Source: Neiella marina
GTDB taxonomy: Bacteria > Pseudomonadota > Gammaproteobacteria > Enterobacterales > Neiellaceae
Assembly (NCBI RefSeq): GCF_002165625.1
Contig: NZ_NGNS01000005.1
Span: 124,001 to 188,000 of the forward strand
Direction: 5' to 3'
Length of the DNA stretch: 64,000 nucleotides
Shown: positions 57,308 through 64,000 of the stretch, one piece after another
How the letters are laid out: every line of letters begins with the position of its first letter
Position numbering within the stretch: position 1 is the stretch's first letter
The notes under the pieces: model-generated
Told to the model about the DNA's origin: nothing
Seen by the model: only the letters and a program-made list of their open reading frames with translations
Databases searched by the model: none
Made by a program: the position numbers and the translations under genes

Positions 57308-58600
57308 TTAACTCTCCAAATGTGCTGCAGGCACTGCTTGGCCTAGCGTTACAATGGTCGCTTGCAATGCCACGAGGGCTGCTGCAACATCAGCGTGAGT
57401 CACCGATTCAGCAGGATGGTGACTGATGCCGCCTTTGCAACGAACAAAGTACATGGCAATGTCGGTAATGTCGGCTAACGCCATGGCATCATGGCCGGCT
57501 CCACTCATTAATTCTAAAGTCGGCTGATGCAGTGATGCCATCGTTTGGCGTTGCAAGTCGATGAGCCAAGGCGCGCATTTGACCGCTGGCGCTTGATGGA
57601 TTTGGCGCCACTGGTTAGTTAGTTGGCGTTGTTCACATAGGGTCGATATGCGCTGTTGCAGCTTTGTCACCGCGGCATCACGAACACCGTCATCGACACT
57701 GCGAATGTCCAATGAAAAGGTGACATTGCCGGGAATAACATTAACAGCGCCAGGCCCACATTCAATCTGGCCGACGGTGGCGACGACACCAAATTCTTTT
57801 GCCGTATGCTCGATCAGCAAAATGGCTTCACTGGCTCCGAGTAGGGCATCTTGGCGCATGGTCATTGGCACTGTACCGGCGTGTCCGGCGTGACCTTGGA
57901 TATTGATTTGAAACCGGCGCGCACCGGCGATGGCGGAAACGATGCCCACCGCCAAATCTTGTTGTTCTAATACCGGCCCTTGCTCAATATGAACTTCCAA
58001 ATAGGCCAGTAGCTGCTCAGCATCATAAGCGGCTTGGCCAACGTCTGTTGGACTGAGGCCAAAGTGCTCAAATGCTTGATTGAGTTTGATGCCGTCACTG
58101 TCTTGTAACTGCCACCACGCTGGTTGCCAAGTGCCTGCAACCGCTCGACTGCCAAGCAAAGTTGCACCAAATCGAATGCCTTCTTCATCGCCAAAGCCGA
58201 TGACATCAATGTGAAATGGCAGTTTGGTGTTTGAACGCGCCAGTTGGCCAATGATGGCGATCGGCAGTAGCACGCCAAGAATGCCATCATAGCGGCCAGC
58301 ATTAGGGATAGTGTCGAGATGAGAGCCGATGATGAGTGTTTTCGCTTGCGGATCATCACTGGCGTAGCGACCAATCAGGTTACCGGCGGCATCGATATGG
58401 GTTTGCATCGATGCTTGCCGCATCCAGATTGCCACTTGTTTGTTGCAGGCTTGGTGCTCTGGGGTCAGATAAAACCGATGAATACCGTCAGGCATAGCGC
58501 TCAGGGTAGCGAGCTGATCGCACCAGTCCATCACTTGAGCGGCAAGTGGTTCGAGGTTGCTTGCGGGACTAGATTCGGAACTCAATTGGGTCAACGTCAT
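57308..58600 (-). CDS. Allantoate amidohydrolase (M20 family)
   Basis: This 430-residue di-metal hydrolase of the AllC/hydantoinase-carbamoylase group has IGSHLDTIPNAGRYDGILGV (about 92-111), with metal His and Asp, and GFGDEEGIRFGATLLGSRA (about 136-154), with the catalytic Glu. GHAGTVPMTMRQDAL follows, then the C-terminal SGAGHDAMALADI. Allantoate is the expected substrate, giving ureidoglycine, CO2 and ammonia. N-carbamoyl amino acid hydrolase is the main alternative, but the adjacent aminotransferase argues for allantoate. Its ATG overlaps the aminotransferase stop (TAATG). It corresponds to HpxK of Klebsiella. Confidence 0.87.
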   Translation of the reverse strand: MTLTQLSSESSPASNLEPLAAQVMDWCDQLATLSAMPDGIHRFYLTPEHQACNKQVAIWMRQASMQTHIDAAGNLIGRYASDDPQAKTLIIGSHLDTIPNAGRYDGILGVLLPIAIIGQLARSNTKLPFHIDVIGFGDEEGIRFGATLLGSRAVAGTWQPAWWQLQDSDGIKLNQAFEHFGLSPTDVGQAAYDAEQLLAYLEVHIEQGPVLEQQDLAVGIVSAIAGARRFQINIQGHAGHAGTVPMTMRQDALLGASEAILLIEHTAKEFGVVATVGQIECGPGAVNVIPGNVTFSLDIRSVDDGVRDAAVTKLQQRISTLCEQRQLTNQWRQIHQAPAVKCAPWLIDLQRQTMASLHQPTLELMSGAGHDAMALADITDIAMYFVRCKGGISHHPAESVTHADVAAALVALQATIVTLGQAVPAAHLES

Positions 58601-59853
58601 TAGCTCTCTCCCTGATACACCTCTAGGGCAGCGGCTGCGCCAGCACCGGCGGAGAGCCCATGGCCATGCTTGAGCAACACTGCTTCCAATGCCACTAGAG
58701 TTTGCATTACGGCATCTTTACGAGCGTTATAGCCCATGGTGCCAATACGCCATATTTTGCCGTGCAAAGGGCCAAATGAGGTGCCAATTTCAACGCCAAA
58801 GTCATGCAGCATGGAATGGCGCACGGCTTCACCTTCAATACCCGGCGGAATATACACACCGACCACGTTGGTCATCTTATGACGCTGATCGCCGAATAGT
58901 TTTAAGTTCAGGGCAGCAACGCCCGCTGCCATGGCATTACCATGTAACTGGTGGCGAGCAATGGCGTTGTCGATCCCTTCGGCAAGCAGAATTCGCGCGC
59001 ACTCACGTGCACCATAGAGCATAGTGGTCGCTTCAGTGTGGTGATTGAGGCGCTCTTCACCCCAGTAATCCATGATCATGCCAAGGTCAAAATAGTTGGA
59101 GCGGATGCGCTGACCAGAGCCATCAACATGGTGAGACGCTCGGATGCCCGCCTCGATATGCTTGCGTTTATTGATCACTGCAACGGCTTGCTCACTCAGC
59201 GTTACCGGCGCGCTACCTGATGGCCCGCATAGGCACTTTTGTAGGCCCACAGACACCGCGTCGAGCTGCCATTCATCGGTTTTAAATGGATTGCCGCCAA
59301 TCGATGCGGTGGCATCGGAATACAACAACACGCCGTGGCGTTGGCAAATTGCTCCCAGTTCTTCGAGCGGTTGCAACATGGTGGTCGACGTATCGCCCTG
59401 AACCACAGCTAATACCTTAGGTTGAACCTGCTTGATTGCTTGTTCGATTTGCTCGGGGCTAAACACTTGGCCCCATTCTGTTTCAATACGATGAACTTCG
59501 GCACCGCAGCGTTCGGCAATCTCACACAGCAGATGACCGAAGCGGCCAAAGATTGGCACCAGTACTTTTTCGCCTGGCTCTAACAACGACACCAGCACCG
59601 CTTCAATGCCGGCTCTTGAGGTGCCATCGACTAACAAGGTCCATTGGTTGTTGGTTTGAAACACACCACGATACAGCGCCATGGTGTCATTCATGCACTC
59701 GGTCATGGCGGGATCATATTGGCCGACGAGTTGCGCCGACATTGCCCGCAGTACACGAGGATCGACGGTTATTGGTCCAGGCCCCATCAACAAACGTGGC
59801 GGTGGCGAAAAGGGTTGCAGCAAATGCTCTGCCACTGCAAACGGATCAGACAT
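58600..59853 (-). CDS. pucG: (S)-ureidoglycine-glyoxylate aminotransferase
   Basis: This 417-residue fold-type I PLP enzyme of the alanine-glyoxylate aminotransferase group begins near PPRLLMGPGPITVDPRVL. It has VVQGDTSTTMLQP, YSDATASIGGNPF with the PLP Asp, and the Schiff-base Lys in SVGLQKCLCGPSG (about 201). PucG/HpxJ enzymes move the amino group of ureidoglycine to glyoxylate, giving oxalurate and glycine. Pairing with allantoate amidohydrolase supports this over serine- or alanine-glyoxylate transaminase. ATG 59853 has GGAG 7 bases upstream and is preferred to TTG 59865. It starts 1 bp after the TauE gene stop. Confidence 0.87.
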   Translation of the reverse strand: MSDPFAVAEHLLQPFSPPPRLLMGPGPITVDPRVLRAMSAQLVGQYDPAMTECMNDTMALYRGVFQTNNQWTLLVDGTSRAGIEAVLVSLLEPGEKVLVPIFGRFGHLLCEIAERCGAEVHRIETEWGQVFSPEQIEQAIKQVQPKVLAVVQGDTSTTMLQPLEELGAICQRHGVLLYSDATASIGGNPFKTDEWQLDAVSVGLQKCLCGPSGSAPVTLSEQAVAVINKRKHIEAGIRASHHVDGSGQRIRSNYFDLGMIMDYWGEERLNHHTEATTMLYGARECARILLAEGIDNAIARHQLHGNAMAAGVAALNLKLFGDQRHKMTNVVGVYIPPGIEGEAVRHSMLHDFGVEIGTSFGPLHGKIWRIGTMGYNARKDAVMQTLVALEAVLLKHGHGLSAGAGAAAALEVYQGES

Positions 59854-59854
59854 A

Positions 59855-60691
59855 TTAAGCTCCAAGCACTTGTATCAGCATGCGACCGCCGCTGACACAT
59901 AAAAATACAGCAAACAATTTCTTCAGAACGACCGCATCGAGCTTACTGCCAAGCCAAGCACCAACAGGAGCAAGCAATACGGTTAAGGGAATAATGGCTA
60001 TGGCACCCGGCAAATTGACTAACCCCAACATACCGGCGGGGGCGTCACTGGGCGTTTGCGCCAACAGCATAGTGATTGCTCCTGGTAAGCTAATCAGTAA
60101 GCCAAACACCGCAGCGGTGCCGACGGCTCGATGCGAGGGATAGTTGCAGGAGGTTAGGGTGGGTACTCCCAACGTTCCACCGCCAATACCGATCATTACG
60201 GAAAAAAAGCCAATTGAACCAGCCATCACGCCCTGACCGGCAGGTGCTGGTAGTTGTTGTGCCAGTGGCGGTGATTTGGCCCGAAACAGCATGTTCAGAG
60301 CAACCAAAATAGCAATCACACCAAATACGCCACTGACCATTACACCGTCAATCAGCAGCGCCGTTTGGCTGCCGCCAATGACGCCAATAATCATCCATGG
60401 TGCCCACCGTTTGACCAACGCCCAATCAACATTGCCGCGTTTGTGATGAGCGCGAATCGACGACAGGCTGGTGGGAATGATCACCAGCAACGAGGTCGCC
60501 GTTGCGACCAGCATCGCGCTAGCTTGCGGTACGCCGGTAGATTGCAACACAAAGTAGAACACCGGTACGATGACAATGCCGCCACCGACGCCGAGCAAAC
60601 CGGCTAATACGCCAGCAACCACACCCGTTGCGATCATGGCAGCAGCAAGAGGTAACCAATCAGTGATCAGTTGCGATAGATTGGCCTCCAT
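59855..60691 (-). CDS. TauE/SafE-family permease
   Basis: This 278-residue membrane protein has about eight helices. It shows the duplicated TauE/SafE signature GVLAGLLGVGGGIVIVPVF (about 27-45) and GFFSVMIGIGGGTLGVPTL (about 155-173). The family moves organic or sulfonate anions, often outward. Inside a ureide operon, between the aminotransferase and the oxamate amidohydrolase-like gene, it could export oxalate or oxamate or import a ureide. That is inference from position only. Its ATG overlaps the stop of the upstream gene by 1 bp (TAATG). Confidence 0.85.
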   Translation of the reverse strand: MEANLSQLITDWLPLAAAMIATGVVAGVLAGLLGVGGGIVIVPVFYFVLQSTGVPQASAMLVATATSLLVIIPTSLSSIRAHHKRGNVDWALVKRWAPWMIIGVIGGSQTALLIDGVMVSGVFGVIAILVALNMLFRAKSPPLAQQLPAPAGQGVMAGSIGFFSVMIGIGGGTLGVPTLTSCNYPSHRAVGTAAVFGLLISLPGAITMLLAQTPSDAPAGMLGLVNLPGAIAIIPLTVLLAPVGAWLGSKLDAVVLKKLFAVFLCVSGGRMLIQVLGA

Positions 60692-62280
60692 TAATTCGCT
60701 CCCATACTGCTAGCGGTTAGTCCTGCGCCGTCACTGCGGGGATCCGATGCTGCTTCAAGTTCGCCATCGGGGTGACGGACAATGGCACCTGCATGGCCCA
60801 TTAATTCATTGCAATCTGGCACTGGTCGAATTTCATGACCCACTTGGGTCAGCTTGGCTGCTTGCTGATCGTAAAGGCTTTGTTCCATTTTCAGGTCATG
60901 ATCGGTATCGCCCCAAGTACGGCCCAGTAGCCAGCGAGGTTCGGCAATGGCGTCAGCGATGGCGAAGTCGTCATACAAATAGCGACTAAGCAGTGTTGCT
61001 TGAGTTTGTGGTTGGCCTTCACCGCCCATGGTGCCGTAGCTTATCCGTCGGCCATCAAGGAGTTCTGCCATTGCCGGGTTGAGGGTATGAAATGGCTTAA
61101 GTTTTGGTCCAAGGGCATTGACGTCATTGCTATCGAGGCTAAAGCTGGCGCCGCGATTATTCCACACCAAGCCTGTGCCAGGGATCACTACGCCAGAGCC
61201 AAATTCCCAGTAGACACTTTGAATAAAGCTCACCATGGTGCCGTTGGCATCAGTACAGCCCATCCATACCGTATCACCCGGCTCTGCGACGTGGGGCCAT
61301 GGCATGGCGAGTTGGTCGATATCAGCGGCCAATCGATCAATGTGTGTTTTGCTCAATAGCTCAGGCCATCCATCACTAACACGGCTCGGATCAGTCACTT
61401 CCGCATCACGCACCAGAAAAGCCCGTTTAGTGGCTTCTAACAAACCATGAATGCGTTTGCTGGTGTTCCACTCTGGATCATAAATAGCATCGTAAATGGC
61501 CAAAATAAGTAATGACGCCAAACCTTGGGAAGGAGCGGGCAGATTATACAAAGTGCCATGACGGATGGTCGTTGCTAAGGGCGTCACCTCTTTAGCACGA
61601 TAGTCTGCCAGATCTTGATATCGGATCGGGCTGCCTTGTTGTTCTAGGGCGCCAGCAATATGTGCGGCGAGTTCACCGCGGTAGAAAGTATCGGTGCCGT
61701 CGGCCGCGATTTTCTCGAGTGTTTCGGCTAGTGCTGAATTAGTGAATTGTTGGCCGCTAATCAAAGGCTGTTTAAGTGGCATAAACAGCTTTTTGTAATC
61801 CAGCTGAGCGGCCATGTCGGATTCCACTTTGCGACTTGCTGCGGCCAAACTATCGGTCACTCGGATACCGTCGCGAGCGAGCTTAGCTGCTGGTGCCAGT
61901 AGCTCTTTAAGCGGTTTTACCGGGTCGCTTTCGGCGATGATTTGTCGCGCTAGCCGCCAGCCATCAAGAGTACCGCCAATGGTTAGTGCAGCTGGGCCAC
62001 CGCGCCCAGGAATCGAGCTGTAATTACGTTTTTGGTACCAGTCAATGGTAGCCAGCTTGGCACTGCAGCCGCTGGCATCAATGGCACGCGGCTGTTCTCC
62101 AGGCTTTTGGATCAACCAAAAGCCATCCCCAGCGAGGCTGTTCATGTGGGGGTATAGCACGGAGATGGCAGCTGCCGCTGCCACCATGGCGTCGACGGCA
62201 TTACCACCGTCCTTGAGTACTTGCAGGCCGATCTCGGCTGCGCCGCTGTGGGGCGCGGTAAAGGCAATGTCATGGGCCAT
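60691..62280 (-). CDS. Oxamate amidohydrolase-like Ntn hydrolase (HpxW type)
   Basis: This 529-residue gamma-glutamyltranspeptidase homologue has no signal peptide. The autoprocessing/catalytic Thr is likely T337 in EPGDTVWMGCTDANG. FIQSVYWEFGSGVVIPGTG follows, and GTMGGEGQPQTQATLLSRY lies near 430. Cytoplasmic GGT homologues in ureide operons include Klebsiella HpxW, which converts oxamate to oxalate and ammonia. The neighbouring pucG and allantoate amidohydrolase genes support that reading. A peptidase or cephalosporin acylase-like role is the alternative. AAGGAGG lies 5-6 bases before the ATG. It overlaps the amidase gene by 11 bp. Confidence 0.78.
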   Translation of the reverse strand: MAHDIAFTAPHSGAAEIGLQVLKDGGNAVDAMVAAAAAISVLYPHMNSLAGDGFWLIQKPGEQPRAIDASGCSAKLATIDWYQKRNYSSIPGRGGPAALTIGGTLDGWRLARQIIAESDPVKPLKELLAPAAKLARDGIRVTDSLAAASRKVESDMAAQLDYKKLFMPLKQPLISGQQFTNSALAETLEKIAADGTDTFYRGELAAHIAGALEQQGSPIRYQDLADYRAKEVTPLATTIRHGTLYNLPAPSQGLASLLILAIYDAIYDPEWNTSKRIHGLLEATKRAFLVRDAEVTDPSRVSDGWPELLSKTHIDRLAADIDQLAMPWPHVAEPGDTVWMGCTDANGTMVSFIQSVYWEFGSGVVIPGTGLVWNNRGASFSLDSNDVNALGPKLKPFHTLNPAMAELLDGRRISYGTMGGEGQPQTQATLLSRYLYDDFAIADAIAEPRWLLGRTWGDTDHDLKMEQSLYDQQAAKLTQVGHEIRPVPDCNELMGHAGAIVRHPDGELEAASDPRSDGAGLTASSMGAN

Positions 62281-63484
62281 ACTTGCCTCCTTCGTTATTG
62301 TTGTTGGTTTGAGTAATCGGGAATAAATCTTTGACCAGTGCTAATAGCGCCAGATCCATGCCGCTTCTGGCGATCAGAGATAGCCCGGCGGGTGCTCCTT
62401 CAAGTGTTAGCACTGGTAGCTGTATTTGTGGCAATCCGGCTAAGCCAGCAATAGCGGTTAGCCCCATTAGTTGATTGCGATAGCGCGCTAGTTGTTCGTC
62501 ACTGGCATCCAGGCGTGGCGCAGCACCTGGCGTTGTCGGAAGAACTAATACATCGCTGTGATGAAACCAATCGTGAATGACAGTGGTGTAGGCCCGCAAT
62601 CGTGTTTCGGCCTGTTGCTGTTGATCCTCGGTGAGACCGGCTGCCCATTGAAAACGGGCTTCAATATCGGCACCAAATTTTGGCTTAGTGGCGGTCACCC
62701 AAGCTCCATGGGTACGCCATATGTCTCGGCCTTGCAATACTCGAAAGCACTCACTGGCGCCAGTCAACCAATCGCCCTCCAGCAACAGATGCTGATTGGC
62801 TTTCAGTTGCGGCAAGGAATCAAGCGCTTGTTGATGCTCCGAGCGCCAAAGTGTTTGGCCGTCAATGTAGGGCTCAAGCACTGCGACTCGAACTGGATTG
62901 CTATCGTAATGATGGGCGTTAGGTAAAAGTACTTGGCCAACTTGATACATGGTTGCCGCATCGCGGCATAACCAACCGACGGTATCGAAGCGGGGCGCTA
63001 GCGGCACCATATGGTCGGCACTGACTAAGCCCTGACTGGTGCGAATGCCGAACAATCCGTTATAACTGGCCGGTACTCGAATCGAGCCGCCGGTATCCGT
63101 TCCCAAGCCAATGTCGATGTCGCCTGCCGCTGTTGCTACTGCAGAACCAGAGCTTGAGCCACCGGGTAATCGATCGTTGGCAGCTGGATTTAATGGCGTG
63201 CCAAAGTGATGATTTTGGCCGTTAAGGCTATAGGCCAATTCATCTGTTTGAGTCTTGCCAATCAACACACTACCAGCTTCGATTAGCTCCTCGACAACAC
63301 TCGATGTATGCGACGGCGTGGGGTGGCTGTTGGCCCAGTCCGGATTTCCCGCTGCAGTGGTGACGCCAGCAATATCGAATAAATCCTTTACCCCCAGCCG
63401 TAAACCGGCCAACGGTCCACTGGAATGCTCAATCGCTGCGGTGTTGAGCCAACAGAACACTGACTTGTCAGTTGCTGCGACCAT
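62270..63484 (-). CDS. Amidase-signature hydrolase
   Basis: This 404-residue protein has the Ser-cisSer-Lys triad of the amidase signature family. The Lys lies in GVKDLFDIAG (about 32), the Gly/Ser loop in LPGGSSSGSAVATAAG (about 109-124), and the nucleophile in GTDTGGSIRVPAS (about 130). It is shorter than GatA and resembles AtzE/AtzF-like enzymes that occur as hpxY in uric acid operons. The substrate is not evident: an oxalurate- or ureide-derived amide or an allophanate-type compound is possible. It starts 2 bp after the purine nucleoside permease-family gene stops. Confidence 0.82.
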   Translation of the reverse strand: MVAATDKSVFCWLNTAAIEHSSGPLAGLRLGVKDLFDIAGVTTAAGNPDWANSHPTPSHTSSVVEELIEAGSVLIGKTQTDELAYSLNGQNHHFGTPLNPAANDRLPGGSSSGSAVATAAGDIDIGLGTDTGGSIRVPASYNGLFGIRTSQGLVSADHMVPLAPRFDTVGWLCRDAATMYQVGQVLLPNAHHYDSNPVRVAVLEPYIDGQTLWRSEHQQALDSLPQLKANQHLLLEGDWLTGASECFRVLQGRDIWRTHGAWVTATKPKFGADIEARFQWAAGLTEDQQQQAETRLRAYTTVIHDWFHHSDVLVLPTTPGAAPRLDASDEQLARYRNQLMGLTAIAGLAGLPQIQLPVLTLEGAPAGLSLIARSGMDLALLALVKDLFPITQTNNNNEGGKYGP

Positions 63485-63486
63485 GG

Positions 63487-64000
63487 TTATTGCGCTGCCT
63501 CTGGCATGGCCGTGGCATGTGGAATTTCATCAGCATAGGTGTTCCAGTCGGCGAGAATGGTTTCCATCACCTTGGTACCAACTAGATAAGCGGATTCTAA
63601 TGAGGCATCCAAGCCAGCATAACCTTCATTTTCCATCAGTAGGTTGTCGACTGCAGTGACACCGGGTGGTGGCATGGTGTAGTTACTACCGGTGCGCAAC
63701 ACCATGACGCGATTTTTATCAACCTTACCAATGTTATGGAGAAAGCTAAGTGACATGAAAGTGCCGGTATCTTCCATTGCCGAAGTAACAAACTCACCAT
63801 TACCATCACTCCAATAGTCAACCCAGTCATTGGCCCATTGGTTCAATAGTTCACCGTGCCAGAAAGTCATACCGGCAAGTTGATCGCCTTTAAGAACAAA
63901 AGGCTTTCGTTGCGCGTTTGGGTGATCGGTGTAAAGCGAACGGGTTGCTTCCAAACCATCAAAGTCAGGTAGTTCCATATCTTTGGTGAGTTGGTAGGCC
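63487..64000 (-). CDS. Purine nucleoside permease-family (NUP) protein, 5' part missing
   Basis: The frame stays open to the window edge, with AYQLTKD preceding the Met at 63978, so the true start lies outside. The visible 170 residues include KGDQLAGMTFWHGELLNQWA, TSAMEDTGTFMSLSFL and VMVLRTGSNYTMPPPG, typical of the bacterial NUP family (PF06516). The family name comes from a Candida permease, but the fold resembles nucleoside phosphorylases and bacterial members are usually secreted. A nucleoside-binding or nucleosidase role in the periplasm is therefore plausible. It is the most upstream visible gene of the purine operon. Confidence 0.82.
   Translation of the reverse strand, partial: AYQLTKDMELPDFDGLEATRSLYTDHPNAQRKPFVLKGDQLAGMTFWHGELLNQWANDWVDYWSDGNGEFVTSAMEDTGTFMSLSFLHNIGKVDKNRVMVLRTGSNYTMPPPGVTAVDNLLMENEGYAGLDASLESAYLVGTKVMETILADWNTYADEIPHATAMPEAAQ

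Overview
The window reads as chromosomal DNA of a marine-type gammaproteobacterium, most like the Alteromonadales/Psychromonadaceae/Shewanella side of the class. This is inferred from gene content and order, not from a database search. Supporting blocks are fur-fldA-ybfE-ybfF-seqA-pgm, uvrY-uvrC-pgsA followed by tRNA-Gly/Cys/Leu, ansA next to sppA, and ubiT opposite ubiUV. I see no insertion sequence, prophage, CRISPR array or rRNA.

Layout. 0-9.5 kb: tail of an unknown gene, ansA, sppA, fadH (with a FadR-like operator), an NhaC-type antiporter behind a structured leader, glnS and an RDD membrane protein. 9.5-17.2 kb: the fur/fldA/seqA/pgm block, then glgP with a CRP-like site and a Lys/Thr-rich N-terminal tail. 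17.3-31.7 kb: an orphan sensor kinase, rnb, astE, ydiJ, a GFA protein, a TonB receptor in operon with a YfiR-domain sensor kinase, a cysteine-synthase-like PLP enzyme and ubiT. 31.8-37.4 kb: ubiUV, uvrY (TTG start), uvrC, pgsA and three tRNAs. 37.6-40.2 kb: a secreted cupin, then a SatD-DUF3307 pair behind phased operator-like palindromes. 40.3-47.4 kb: two large FG-GAP lipoproteins. 47.5-64 kb: a purine and ureide catabolism locus.

The purine locus is the largest functional unit. Seven minus-strand genes overlap or abut by a few bases: a purine nucleoside permease-family protein cut by the right edge, an amidase, an oxamate amidohydrolase-like Ntn hydrolase, a TauE/SafE permease, a ureidoglycine-glyoxylate aminotransferase, allantoate amidohydrolase and the 3'-nucleotidase CpdB. 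Beside them are a 2OG-Fe(II) oxygenase, a DUF2165 membrane protein, an NCS2 purine permease, a large TonB receptor and an 8-oxoguanine deaminase. Together they suggest capture of nucleotides and purines outside the cell, and breakdown through allantoate toward glycine, oxalate and ammonia.

The best candidate for something under-described is the SatD-DUF3307 module at 38.6-40.1 kb. The SatD protein carries motifs that read like a class III nucleotidyl cyclase fused to a winged helix. Its gene overlaps one for a His/Asp-rich membrane protein, and its promoter is covered by three palindromes spaced exactly 28 bp apart.
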